From positions 1 to 45,660 of the forward strand of contig JBBQWZ010000051.1 in assembly GCA_038210135.1 (NCBI GenBank): a stretch of 45,660 nt of DNA. Reading direction: 5' to 3'. Positions 34,273 to 43,088 of the stretch are shown one piece after another; the first letter of the stretch is position 1, and each line of letters begins with the position of its first letter. The notes below the pieces were generated by a model. It did no database searches. It saw only the letters and a program-made list of their open reading frames with translations, and was not told where the DNA came from. Both the position numbers and the translations under genes were made by a program. The DNA comes from JBBQWZ01 sp038210135. GTDB lineage: Bacteria; Acidobacteriota; Terriglobia; Bryobacterales; Bryobacteraceae.

Positions 34273-35283
34273 ATGAACGCATTTGAACTTACGCGCGCGC
34301 TGATCGACATCGAATCGATCACGCTCAACGAAGAGAAGGTCGGCGATTACCTTTTCGACTACCTGTCGCGCCTCGCTGCGCGCTATCAGGGCTTCGTCGA
34401 GCGCATGCCGGTTGAGCCCGGGCGCTTCAACGTATTTGCCCGCTTCGGCGACACGCCGATCGTTACGCTCTCTACGCATCTCGACACGGTTCCGCCCTTT
34501 TTCGCGTCTTCCGAAGACGACGAATACATCCACGGACGGGGCGCCTGCGACGTGAAAGGCATCATTTCGGCGATGATCTTTGCAGCAGAAGCGCTGCTCG
34601 AACAAGGCGTGCGGAATTTCGGACTTCTGTTCGTCGTCGGAGAAGAACGCAACAGCGTCGGAGCTTATCACGCCGCGAAAACTCCCCGCGGCTCGCGCTT
34701 TCTGATTAACGGCGAGCCAACAGAGAACAAGCTGGCGCTGGGCTCGAAGGGCGCGCTACGCTTCGAGCTCGAAGCCCATGGGCGGATGGCGCACTCGGCA
34801 TATCCGGAATTGGGTGAATCAGCGATCGAGAAATTGCTCGACGTTTTGGAGGAATTGCGGAAGGCACCGCTCCCGCACGATCCAATCCTCGGCGCGAGCA
34901 CGATCAACATTGGAACGATCACAGGCGGCCGCGCGCCGAACGTGATCCCCGATTACGCCAAAGCGGAGCTCTTCATCCGGCTGGTTGACGATGGTTCCGC
35001 GACCAGGGCAAAGGTCACCAGCCTGGTTGGCGATCGTGTAGACCTCAAAGAAGTGCTGTGCATTCCGGCGTTGCACATGAAAGCCCTCCCCGGTTTCGAA
35101 ACCATGATTGCCGCTTACACTACCGACATTCCCGCGTTCGGCGGAGCTTGGGGCGCGCCGTTACTGATCGGACCCGGCTCCATTCACGTCGCTCACACCT
35201 CCGCGGAACGCATTCCGAAGGCCCAACTTGTGGAGGCGATCCGCATTTATGAAAACCTGGTGAAGCAGCTTTTGCATTCATGA
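34273..35283 (+). CDS. M20 family metallopeptidase, candidate succinyl-diaminopimelate desuccinylase
   Basis: A 336-residue M20 zinc hydrolase. Metal and catalytic residues are visible: H69-x-D71 (THLDTVPP), D93 (GRGACDVKG), the EE pair at 124-125 (VVGEERN), E148 (INGEPT) and the C-terminal histidine of IHVAHTS. A dimerisation lid (about 165-260) is present (GRMAHSAYPELGESAIEKL, PNVIPDYAKAELFIRL). It is the first gene after the lysine riboswitch and shares the operon with dapD, whose product it would need to act on; this makes it a good candidate for DapE, which removes succinate from N-succinyl-LL-diaminopimelate. Deacetylase or amino-acid deacylase activity cannot be excluded. ATG 34273 is chosen because everything upstream is riboswitch; the ATG at 34168 lies in the loop of a riboswitch hairpin. 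Confidence 0.85.
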   Translation: MNAFELTRALIDIESITLNEEKVGDYLFDYLSRLAARYQGFVERMPVEPGRFNVFARFGDTPIVTLSTHLDTVPPFFASSEDDEYIHGRGACDVKGIISAMIFAAEALLEQGVRNFGLLFVVGEERNSVGAYHAAKTPRGSRFLINGEPTENKLALGSKGALRFELEAHGRMAHSAYPELGESAIEKLLDVLEELRKAPLPHDPILGASTINIGTITGGRAPNVIPDYAKAELFIRLVDDGSATRAKVTSLVGDRVDLKEVLCIPALHMKALPGFETMIAAYTTDIPAFGGAWGAPLLIGPGSIHVAHTSAERIPKAQLVEAIRIYENLVKQLLHS

Positions 35284-35334
35284 CAACTTTGTTGTCGCAG
35301 CGTTTCCAGCATCCCTCGAACTGACATCACGCAA

Positions 35335-36384
35335 ATGAACAAGATCATCGACATCGGAATCTTAGGCGCGACCGGAACGGTTGGCCAACATTTTATTCGC
35401 TTTTTGCAAGGGCATCCGTGGTTTCGCATCGCTTGGCTCGGCGCGAGCGACCGCTCCGCCGGCAAGCCGTACAGCGAGGCCACCACCTGGCGTCTCGAAG
35501 GCGACATGCCGGAGAACGTCCGCAGTCTGGTGGTCCAGGAATGCAAGCCCTCCGGCAGCGCGCCGAAATTGATGTTCTCGTCCATGGACGCTGGCGTCGC
35601 CACGGAAATCGAACAGGCCTTCGCTGCCGCCGGTCATTTCGTGGTTTCGAATTCGAAAAATCACCGCATGGAGTCCGACGTACCGCTGCTGATTCCAGAA
35701 GTCAATCCGGATCACCTGCAACTGCTTCCTCTGCAAGCCAAGCGCGGATGGTCAGGCCGCATCGTCACGAATCCGAATTGCGCCACCATGGTGATCGCTG
35801 TCGCGCTCGCTCCGTTGAAGCCGTGGGGCATTCGCAAAATTGTCACGACCACCATGCAGGCCGTCTCCGGAGCCGGATATCCCGGCGTGCCGTCGCTCGA
35901 CATTCTGGGCAACGTCATCCCCCACATCGGTGGCGAAGAAGAGAAGATGCAGCAGGAAACGCATAAGATCCTGGGCAGGTTCGCGAAGGATCATATTGAG
36001 CCGCTAGCTGCTCCTCTGTCCGCGCACTGCAATCGTGTCGCGGTCGTTGACGGGCACATGGCGACGGTGTCGGTTGAGTTGGAAAAACAAGCGTCGCCCG
36101 AGGATTTGATCGCCGCCATGCGCGCCTTCCGTGGCCTTCCGCAGGAACGCAAGCTGCCCAGCGCTCCCGAACATCCGCTCATCTATATGGACCAGATCGA
36201 CCGCCCGCAGCCCCGTCGGGACGCGGAACGCGGACGCGGAATGCTGACTTTCGCAGGCCGCCTCCGGACCTGCCCCGTGCTTGGCTACAAGTTCGTTGCG
36301 CTCAGCCACAACACCATCCGAGGGGCCGCCGGCGCCGCGGTGCTCAATGGCGAACTGCTTGCATCGGAAGGACTGCTCGGATGA
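35335..36384 (+). CDS. asd: Aspartate-semialdehyde dehydrogenase
   Basis: It converts aspartyl phosphate to aspartate semialdehyde with NADPH, the branch point of lysine, threonine and methionine synthesis. The 349-residue protein shows the nucleotide loop GILGATGTVGQHFI (from G8), SNSKNHRM, the catalytic C149 in TNPNCATM, AVSGAGYPG and ALSHNTIRGAAGAAV at the end. The layout (SNSKNHRM, NPNCAT) is that of the archaeal/fungal subfamily (TIGR00978-like), not the E. coli type. It is 51 bp after the M20 gene and overlaps lysC by 4 bp (ATGA). Confidence 0.95.
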   Translation: MNKIIDIGILGATGTVGQHFIRFLQGHPWFRIAWLGASDRSAGKPYSEATTWRLEGDMPENVRSLVVQECKPSGSAPKLMFSSMDAGVATEIEQAFAAAGHFVVSNSKNHRMESDVPLLIPEVNPDHLQLLPLQAKRGWSGRIVTNPNCATMVIAVALAPLKPWGIRKIVTTTMQAVSGAGYPGVPSLDILGNVIPHIGGEEEKMQQETHKILGRFAKDHIEPLAAPLSAHCNRVAVVDGHMATVSVELEKQASPEDLIAAMRAFRGLPQERKLPSAPEHPLIYMDQIDRPQPRRDAERGRGMLTFAGRLRTCPVLGYKFVALSHNTIRGAAGAAVLNGELLASEGLLG

Positions 36385-37733
36385 TTGTGATGAAGTTCGG
36401 CGGCTCCTCCGTCGAATCCGCCAGCGCCATTCACCGGGTGGCCGACATTGTCGCCGCGCGCCTCGACCGCCATCCCGTCGTTGTTGTGTCTGCCATGGGC
36501 AAAACGACGAACGCGCTGCTCAGCATCGCGTCGGCCGCCGTTCGGGGTCAGCGGGAGCGCGCTCTCGGCGAACTTGCCGTGTTGCAAGCGTTTCATCGTA
36601 ATGAAACCGATGGTTTGGCACTTGACAATTTTCTTGACACTCAGTTTCAAGAACTCGCGGAGCTCGTAAAAGGCCTCGCCGTGATGGGTGAATTGACGCC
36701 GCGCGCGACGGATGCGATTTCCAGTTATGGCGAAAGGCTGTCGAGTGTCATCGTGAATGCCGTATTCGCGCAGCAAGGTTTGCCGTCGGCGCATATCGAC
36801 GCCCGGACGTTGGTCGTTACCGATTCGCGCCACACCCAAGCCGCGCCCGTGTTCGCCGAAACCTACGCGCGTTGCGCTCGCGCGCTAACGCCGGAGCGGC
36901 TTTGGGTTATGGGCGGCTTCATCGGCGCCACCGAAGAAGGCGTAACGACGACGCTTGGACGCGGCGGCTCAGATTATACGGCGTCCATCGTGGGAGCCGG
37001 AATCCGCGCGGAAGAAATTCAGATCTGGACCGACGTGGATGGTATGCTGACTTGCGATCCCCGCATCCTGCCCGGCGGTCGCCGCATTAAGTTTTGCTCC
37101 TTCGCCGAAGCCGCCGAACTTGCTTATTTCGGAGCAAAAGTGCTCCATCCCGCCACCGTGGTACCGGCGATTGAGCGTAATATTCCCGTACTGATTTTGA
37201 ATTCGCGCCGGCCTAACGTCGAAGGCACGCGAATCGTCGCGGACTCGATTCCCTGCCGCAACGTTGCCAAAGCGATCGCCTGCAAGCGGGGAATTACGCT
37301 CGTCAACATCGTATCGACCCGTATGCTGATGGCGCACGGATTCCTGCGGCGCATCTTCGAAGTGTTCGATCGCTTCGAGACGGCCGTCGATATGGTCGCA
37401 ACAACCGAAGTCAGCGTCTCGCTCACCATCGACAACACGACGGTTCTCGAAAAGATTCTGCCTGAACTCAGCGAGATTGCGGACGTTACCGTTGAGGACA
37501 ATCAGGCGATCATCTCGCTGGTTGGGGATAATCTACGCCATACGCCGGGCGTCGCCGGACGTGTCTTTGGCGCGTTGACGCCATTTCGCATTCGTATGGT
37601 TTCGCAGGGCGCTTCTCTGCTGAACATCAGCTTCGTGGTCGCTGGTGACGATTTGGTGCCCGTAGTGAGCGCGTTGCACTCAGAATTCTTCAGCGATCCG
37701 GATCCGTCCGTATTTGCCTCGGAGGCCGCATGA
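36381..37733 (+). CDS. lysC: Aspartate kinase
   Basis: It phosphorylates aspartate, the first committed step. The 450-residue protein has KFGGSSVESA at the start, VVVVSAMGKTTNAL, GRGGSDYTASIVG (substrate-site GGSD), IWTDVDGMLTCDPR, AELAYFGAKVLHP and two ACT domains in the last ~160 residues (ITLVNIVSTRMLMAHGFLRRIFEVFDR; SLVGDNLRHTPGVAGRVFGAL), the sites where lysine or threonine inhibit. It resembles the large monofunctional LysC type. With the riboswitch in front, it would be controlled both at the RNA and, probably, the enzyme level. It overlaps asd and dapB by 4 bp each. Confidence 0.95.
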   Translation: MIVMKFGGSSVESASAIHRVADIVAARLDRHPVVVVSAMGKTTNALLSIASAAVRGQRERALGELAVLQAFHRNETDGLALDNFLDTQFQELAELVKGLAVMGELTPRATDAISSYGERLSSVIVNAVFAQQGLPSAHIDARTLVVTDSRHTQAAPVFAETYARCARALTPERLWVMGGFIGATEEGVTTTLGRGGSDYTASIVGAGIRAEEIQIWTDVDGMLTCDPRILPGGRRIKFCSFAEAAELAYFGAKVLHPATVVPAIERNIPVLILNSRRPNVEGTRIVADSIPCRNVAKAIACKRGITLVNIVSTRMLMAHGFLRRIFEVFDRFETAVDMVATTEVSVSLTIDNTTVLEKILPELSEIADVTVEDNQAIISLVGDNLRHTPGVAGRVFGALTPFRIRMVSQGASLLNISFVVAGDDLVPVVSALHSEFFSDPDPSVFASEAA

Positions 37734-38410
37734 AACTTGGCTTAGTCGGTTACGGAAAGATGGGCCGGATGATCGATTCGCTTGCGGCCGAGTTTGATTT
37801 CGAAGTTTCCGCCAAAGTTGATGCGGGAGATTCTCTGGCCTCAGTCCGCGATTGCGATGCGGTTATTGAATTTTCGATGCCGCATGTTGCGGTTGACAAT
37901 TTAGTTGCACTTGCCTCGCTCGGAGTTCCGGTAGTTTGCGGAACCACCGGCTGGATGAACGACTTGCCGCGAGTGCGCAAAGCAGTAGAAGAGGCGGGAA
38001 CGGCGCTGGTCTATAGCTCGAATTTCTCCGTCGGCGTAAACGTGTTTCTGCGGATCGCCGCGGAGGCTGCCGCTCTCATGAAAGACGAGGCGGGCTATTC
38101 CGCATGGGGCTGGGAAATCCATCATTCAGCCAAGAAAGACGCGCCGTCGGGTACCTTGCTGACTATCGTTGAAACGATGCGCGCGGCCGGCTACAGCCGG
38201 AACATCGACGTCAGCTCGAACCGTGCGGGGATGATTCCCGGAACGCACGAGATCGGATTTGATTCGGCGGCGGACACCATCACGCTCCGTCATACGGCTA
38301 GAAACCGCGAAGGGTTTGCACGCGGGGCGTTGAAGGCGGCACAATGGCTGACTGCCAATGCGGACAAGCGCGGCGTATTCGAATTTCGCGACATTCTGTT
38401 CAAGGGGTAA
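37730..38410 (+). CDS. dapB: 4-hydroxy-tetrahydrodipicolinate reductase
   Basis: DapB reduces the DapA product to tetrahydrodipicolinate with NAD(P)H. The 226-residue protein has LGLVGYGKMGRMIDSLA at the N-terminus, AVIEFSMPHVAVDNLV, VVCGTTGW, SSNFSVGVNVFLRI and the substrate loop with the paired histidines GWEIHHSAKKDAPSGT; a lysine follows them (K in AKKD). The short central part fits the shorter bacterial DapB forms (E. coli: 273 residues). It overlaps lysC by 4 bp and dapA starts 5 bp after its stop. Confidence 0.94.
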   Translation: MKLGLVGYGKMGRMIDSLAAEFDFEVSAKVDAGDSLASVRDCDAVIEFSMPHVAVDNLVALASLGVPVVCGTTGWMNDLPRVRKAVEEAGTALVYSSNFSVGVNVFLRIAAEAAALMKDEAGYSAWGWEIHHSAKKDAPSGTLLTIVETMRAAGYSRNIDVSSNRAGMIPGTHEIGFDSAADTITLRHTARNREGFARGALKAAQWLTANADKRGVFEFRDILFKG

Positions 38411-38415
38411 TTGAC

Positions 38416-39291
38416 ATGTTTCAAGGATGCGGAACCGCAATCGTTACGCCCTTTGCGGCGGACGGTTCGCTGGACGAAGTAACATTGCGCAAACTGGTGC
38501 GCCGCCAAATCGACCACGGAATTCATTTCCTGGTACCGTGCGGCACGACCGGCGAGAGCCCGACGCTGACCCGCGACGAGCACCTCCGGGTCGTCGCGAT
38601 CACGATCGAAGAGGCCAAGGGAAAAGTTCCGGTCGTCGCGGGAGCCGGCGGCTACAATACGCACGATGTCATCGAGCTCGCGCGCGAAGTCGAAAAACTG
38701 GGCGCCCAAGGCCTGCTTTCCGTCACGCCGTACTACAACCGGCCCACGCAGGAAGGGCTGTACCGCCACTTCAAAGCCATCGCGGACGCGGTGCCTTTGC
38801 CGATGATCGTGTATAGTGTGCAAGGCCGGACCGCAGTCAATGTGGAGCCGGCCACGCTCGCGCGTCTCGCCGAAATCGATAGCATCGTGGCCGTGAAAGA
38901 GGCGTCCGGCAACATCTCGCAGATGGCTGCCGTCATTCACCAGGTGCCCGCCCGCTTTGCTGTTCTGTCGGGTGATGACGCGATCACGATTCCCTTAATC
39001 GCACTGGGCGGACGCGGAATTATTTCGGTCGTGTCGAATGAAATTCCCGGCGAGATGGCGAAACTCGCGCAGGCCGCGCTTGATGGAGACTACGCCACGG
39101 CGCGGGTTCTGCAGCGCCAATGGCTGCCGTTGATGGAAATCAATTTCGTCGAAGCGAATCCGCAGCCCGTGAAATGGGCGATGGCGAAAATGGGCCTGCT
39201 CGAGCCTGTCTGGCGCCTTCCGATGTGCGAGCCCAGCGATGCGAGCATGGGAAAGATCGAGGCAGTGCTCCGCAGGACGGGACTCCTCTAA
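38416..39291 (+). CDS. dapA: 4-hydroxy-tetrahydrodipicolinate synthase
   Basis: DapA condenses pyruvate with aspartate semialdehyde. In the 291-residue protein all active-site residues are present at the E. coli positions: T44, T45 (CGTTGES), Y107 (TPYYNRP), Y133 (VYSVQGR) and the Schiff-base lysine K161 (VAVKEASGN). FEG- or GR-type allosteric lysine sites cannot be judged by eye. The N-terminal GCGTAIVTPFAADGSLDE is typical. ATG 38416 is 5 bp after dapB; dapD follows after 5 bp. Confidence 0.96.
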   Translation: MFQGCGTAIVTPFAADGSLDEVTLRKLVRRQIDHGIHFLVPCGTTGESPTLTRDEHLRVVAITIEEAKGKVPVVAGAGGYNTHDVIELAREVEKLGAQGLLSVTPYYNRPTQEGLYRHFKAIADAVPLPMIVYSVQGRTAVNVEPATLARLAEIDSIVAVKEASGNISQMAAVIHQVPARFAVLSGDDAITIPLIALGGRGIISVVSNEIPGEMAKLAQAALDGDYATARVLQRQWLPLMEINFVEANPQPVKWAMAKMGLLEPVWRLPMCEPSDASMGKIEAVLRRTGLL

Positions 39292-39296
39292 ACACA

Positions 39297-40133
39297 ATGC
39301 AAGCAGATATCGAGCGACTCTTCGACAGCAAACCGGCGCAGTATCAGGAGGCGGATTTCGCCCTCTTCGGGCGCTTCAAAGACGCCCTGAATCGCGGAGC
39401 CATTCGCGCGGCGGAACCGGACGCCGGTGCCAGAAGCGGATGGCGGGTGAACGCCTGGGTCAAGAAGGGGATTCTGCTCGGCTTCCGCATGGGGGTCGTC
39501 GTTGACATGTCGCCCGACCGTTCTCGGCTCCCGTTCACGGACAAAGCGACATGGCCTGTAAAGCGGGTCACGCCGGAAGATGGAATCCGCATCGTGCCCG
39601 GTGGATCGAGCATTCGTGATGGCTGCTACGTGGGCCGCGGCGTCACCTGCATGCCGCCGATGTTCATCAACGCGGGCAGCTACGTCGGCGACGGAACGAT
39701 GGTGGATTCGCACGCGCTGATCGGCAGTTGTGCGCAGATCGGAAGCAATTGCCATATCTCGGCGGCATCGCAGATCGGCGGCGTGCTCGAACCCATTGGA
39801 GCGCTTCCGGTGATCGTTGAAGATGATGTTCTCGTCGGCGGAAACTGCGGCGTCTACGAGGGCACCGTCGTCAAGAAGCGCGCGGTGTTGGGCACCGGTA
39901 CGATCCTAAACCGTTCGACGCCGGTGTACGATCTGGTGCGCGGAAAAGTTTACACGGCGACGGACGAAGAGCCGCTCGTGATTCCGGAAGAGGCTGTCGT
40001 TGTAGCTGGTTCTCGCGCGGTTACAAGCGGAGCCGGCAAGGACTGGGGGATTTCGCTGTACACGCCGGTCATCGTCAAATATCGCGATTCGAAAACGGAC
40101 ACGAAGATACAGCTCGAAGATTTGTTGCGTTAG
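39297..40133 (+). CDS. dapD: 2,3,4,5-tetrahydropyridine-2,6-dicarboxylate N-succinyltransferase
   Basis: DapD adds succinate (from succinyl-CoA) to tetrahydrodipicolinate, so this organism probably uses the succinylase branch to diaminopimelate. The 278-residue protein has the N-terminal helical domain (WRVNAWVKKGILLGFRMGVV) and a left-handed beta-helix of hexapeptide repeats: RIVPGGSSIRDGCYVGRGVTCMPPMFINAGSYVGDGTMVDSHALIGSCAQIG, in stretches, then IGGVLEPIGALPVIVEDD and VGGNCGVYEGTVV. It is the last gene of the operon; its stop overlaps the stop of the convergent GT4 gene (40130-40133). Genes for DapC, DapF and LysA are not in the window. Confidence 0.95.
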   Translation: MQADIERLFDSKPAQYQEADFALFGRFKDALNRGAIRAAEPDAGARSGWRVNAWVKKGILLGFRMGVVVDMSPDRSRLPFTDKATWPVKRVTPEDGIRIVPGGSSIRDGCYVGRGVTCMPPMFINAGSYVGDGTMVDSHALIGSCAQIGSNCHISAASQIGGVLEPIGALPVIVEDDVLVGGNCGVYEGTVVKKRAVLGTGTILNRSTPVYDLVRGKVYTATDEEPLVIPEEAVVVAGSRAVTSGAGKDWGISLYTPVIVKYRDSKTDTKIQLEDLLR

Positions 40134-41254
40134 GGTGATTTCCGTTTGGCGTGCGCGCGCTCTAATGCGGCAAGCGTCAGGCGCGCGGCCAGATCCCAAC
40201 TGAAGCCGGCCGCGCGGGCCGGACCCTCGCGCATCAACCGGGCACGCTCCGGCTCATCAAATGCGATTCTCTCGAGCGCGTCGAGCATCAACTCTTCGTC
40301 GTCGGGAGGGAAATACACCGCGCAGTCGCCCCCGACTTCTTTGAGCGGAGGGATATCGGAACATGCCAGCGGAAGCCCTGCGGCGATGGCTTCGAGCACC
40401 GGCATGCCGAACCCCTCGAAGCGCGAAGGATACACGAACGCATCGGCCTTGCGGTACAGATCGTATACCTCTTGTCGCGGAATCCAGCCGGTCAGCCGAA
40501 CGCAATTTGTGAGGTCCGCCCGTTCGATCGCGCGCTCCAGCTTCTCGGCGAAGAAGCCGCGCATTCCGGCGATCACCAGTTCGTAATCCGGATGCCGCGC
40601 GTGGAAGCGCTGGAATGCGCGCACCAGCCGGCCGAGATTCTTGTGCGGATGCAGCGTCGATACACACAACAGCATTTTGCTTTGAGACGGCCGCAGCGCA
40701 CGTTCTTCCGCAATCGCGCGAAATTCCAGTTCCACGCCGTGCGGAACCACGTGGATAGATTCTTCGTCCAGGCGATAGTAATGCAGCAAATCTTTTCGCG
40801 TCGCTTCGGACGGCGCAATCACCTGATGCGAGGCGTGGGCCGAAAGCCAGAGGAGCATCTGCCAGAACGGCAGGTCGAACCAGCGAAAGTATTCCGGGTG
40901 CCGTTTGTGCTGCAGGTCGTGAAATGTGGTCACTCTTCGTGCGCGCGTAAAGAACGGAGTCGTAAACCCGGGATTGAACAGCACGTCGATCTGCAAGCGC
41001 CGCAGCGAAGCCGGCAGAATCAGTTGCTCGAACAGGATTCGCGCGGGCCGCGAGGTGGCGGACAGGTCCTGCGGCGAATGGGTAAAGTTGTCGCGCGCAG
41101 GGACGATAGCGGACTCGGTTTCGCGGTTGGTGAAAACGAAATACTCGTTCTTGGAATCGATGCGGGCGAAGGCCGCCAGCAGTTCGCGTAGATAAATCTC
41201 GGTGCCGCCAACGCCTCCCGGGATCAGGTACAGCGCATTGATTCCGATCCGCAT
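40130..41254 (-). CDS. GT4-type glycosyltransferase
   Basis: A 374-residue glycosyltransferase of family 4 (GT-B fold), which transfers sugars from nucleotide donors. Its N-terminal RIGINALYLIPGGVGGTEIYLREL, middle FHDLQHKRHPEYFRWFDL, LLCVSTLHPHKNLGRLVRAF and the donor-site helix AFVYPSRFEGFGMPVLEAIAAGLPLACSDI, with the E-x7-E-like motif (FEGFGMPVLE), are diagnostic. ATG 41254 is chosen because it starts the Rossmann strand directly; longer in-frame starts reach 41290. It is the last gene of the minus-strand glycan operon and has 1 bp between it and the TPR membrane protein gene. Confidence 0.92.
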   Translation of the reverse strand: MRIGINALYLIPGGVGGTEIYLRELLAAFARIDSKNEYFVFTNRETESAIVPARDNFTHSPQDLSATSRPARILFEQLILPASLRRLQIDVLFNPGFTTPFFTRARRVTTFHDLQHKRHPEYFRWFDLPFWQMLLWLSAHASHQVIAPSEATRKDLLHYYRLDEESIHVVPHGVELEFRAIAEERALRPSQSKMLLCVSTLHPHKNLGRLVRAFQRFHARHPDYELVIAGMRGFFAEKLERAIERADLTNCVRLTGWIPRQEVYDLYRKADAFVYPSRFEGFGMPVLEAIAAGLPLACSDIPPLKEVGGDCAVYFPPDDEELMLDALERIAFDEPERARLMREGPARAAGFSWDLAARLTLAALERAHAKRKSP

Positions 41255-41255
41255 A

Positions 41256-43088
41256 CTAGCGGCGGCTGGCACCGATGCCGTAGTTCGCACGCGTCAGGCC
41301 ATCGCGCGCCGCCGTGTTATTCGGATTCAGGCTGAGCGCTTTTTGGAACTGTACCGCCGCATTGGCCCAATCCCCGCGGCTCTCAAAGATGCCACCGCGA
41401 TACAGGTAGATGTACTCGAATTGCGGATCGATTCTTTCGGCGGCGTCGAGCGCGACCGCTGCTTCCTGCAGCCGGGAATATTTCGCCAGGATCCTGGCTT
41501 TTTCAGCAAGTGGGTGCGCGGAGCGTTCGAGGGCCGCTGCTTGATCCAGCTTGTCGAGCGCCTCTTGCGTACGGCCCGCGCAATCAAGGGCGATGCCCCA
41601 GTCGAGCGCTAGCTCATAGGTGATCGGCTGCATTTTCGCCGTACGCGAGTATCCTTCTATTGCGAGATCACACCGTCCACTCTCGTATTGCGCGTACGCG
41701 AGCTGGAAATGCGGACGCGCTTTCGCGGGAGACTTCTCGGCGGCGTCGGCCCAGAAAGACAGCGGGCTGCTCCACACTTGCGCCCGTTGATAGGTTCCGA
41801 CGAGGCAAATCAAAAGGATCACGCCGAGTGAGACGACGAGCGCGGACGTCGCGGCCTTCACCCTCCGGATCGCTTCGACCGCAACGAGGATCAGGCCGAG
41901 AAACGGCAGGTAGAGACGGCGTTCGGCGATCGGGTCGCGGATCGGAATGATCGAGGACGTGGGCGCAATCAGAATCGCAAAGATGAAGATGCCGAAGGCG
42001 GCCATCGGAAACTTCTTCCGCAGCAACCAGGCGCCAATCAGGAGTCCGGCAAACGCCGCCAGGCCGAAGATGGCTCCGTATTCGAAGGGGGAATGCGAGA
42101 TCGGGAAATCATAATCGGCATTCAAACCGATCGGAAGAACGGCCAGGCGCAGATAGGTCCAAAGCGCGCGACCTTGCGTGAACAGGTAGTCGCTCCAGGT
42201 CAGGTCCTTCATACCGAAACCCGCCGTGTCGGCGGAAAAGACGACACGGCCGACGTAGATTACACCCAGCAAGCCGCCGATGCCGAGTGGCACATAGAGC
42301 TTCCAATTCCGGCGAATGCCTTCGAGCGAAAAGCTGGCTTCCGCAGGATTGAAGAAGTAGTCGGCGAGAAGGAAGACCAGCGGAAGGACGGCGATGTGTT
42401 CCTTGGTCAGAACGCCCGCGCCGAACAGAACCAGGACAGACGCGGCGACCGCGATGGTTGTCGCGGAGTTTTTTCGGTAGAGGAACACGGTCAGCGCGGC
42501 GTAGGCGAATAGGACGCTGAGCACTTCTGAGCGCGACGCAACGTACGCGACGCTTTCGGTGAGTGCGGGGTGCAACAGGAAGAGCAGGCCCGCGAAACCT
42601 GCGTAGATATTGCGGCGCGCGGTCGGCACGCCATTCAGCAGGCGGCGCACGATCAGCAACACCAGGAGGCTGTTCGCGAAGTGCAACAGCACATTGACGG
42701 CGTGGTAGCCGTACGGCTCGGTGCCGCCGATCTGGTAATTCACCCAGTACGACAGTGTGAGAAACGGGCGCATGCCGGCGAGCCATCCGGAGATGGGCGT
42801 GGACGCGGCCGTCGGACTCAGGAAAAGCAGATAGCGGTCGTCGAAGAGGAAGGGTCCGTTGAGCGCGGGTCCATAGGCTTCAAACACCAGGAACAGCGCG
42901 GCTGCCAGGCCGAGCGCGTACTTCCACCAGTTCGATCCTGCCGGTGCGTCTAACGGATTTGGACGCGGCTTCGCTTCGGTAGTGGGGGGCTTTGACGCAT
43001 CCGCATCAGGCTTCGGCGTCTTTGGACTCGATCGACTCAAGCCGGAACTCCAGAATCGCGCAGCGCTGAGCGAGCGCGGTATTCGCAT
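41256..43088 (-). CDS. Multipass membrane protein with C-terminal TPR repeats (TMTC-like)
   Basis: A 610-residue protein. After a basic, proline-rich N-terminus (1-45) come about 9-11 membrane helices (about 52-440), with patches AYGPALNGPFLFDDRYLLFL, RPFLTLSYWVNYQIGG, YHAVNVLLHFANSLLVLL, PALTESVAYVASRSEVLSVLF and RALWTYLRLAVLPIGLNADYDF. These match the membrane part of TMTC/PMT-like glycosyltransferases, in which the D-D pair (FDDRYLL) is functionally important. TPR repeats follow (about 450-605: AYAQYESGRCDLAIEGYSRTAKMQP and DWANAAVQFQKALSLNPNN). A role in glycosylation or sugar transfer from lipid donors is inferred from this and from the neighbours. The start, ATG 43088, lies 83 bp inside the DUF2304 gene; no better start is visible downstream. 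Confidence 0.83.
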   Translation of the reverse strand: MRIPRSLSAARFWSSGLSRSSPKTPKPDADASKPPTTEAKPRPNPLDAPAGSNWWKYALGLAAALFLVFEAYGPALNGPFLFDDRYLLFLSPTAASTPISGWLAGMRPFLTLSYWVNYQIGGTEPYGYHAVNVLLHFANSLLVLLIVRRLLNGVPTARRNIYAGFAGLLFLLHPALTESVAYVASRSEVLSVLFAYAALTVFLYRKNSATTIAVAASVLVLFGAGVLTKEHIAVLPLVFLLADYFFNPAEASFSLEGIRRNWKLYVPLGIGGLLGVIYVGRVVFSADTAGFGMKDLTWSDYLFTQGRALWTYLRLAVLPIGLNADYDFPISHSPFEYGAIFGLAAFAGLLIGAWLLRKKFPMAAFGIFIFAILIAPTSSIIPIRDPIAERRLYLPFLGLILVAVEAIRRVKAATSALVVSLGVILLICLVGTYQRAQVWSSPLSFWADAAEKSPAKARPHFQLAYAQYESGRCDLAIEGYSRTAKMQPITYELALDWGIALDCAGRTQEALDKLDQAAALERSAHPLAEKARILAKYSRLQEAAVALDAAERIDPQFEYIYLYRGGIFESRGDWANAAVQFQKALSLNPNNTAARDGLTRANYGIGASRR

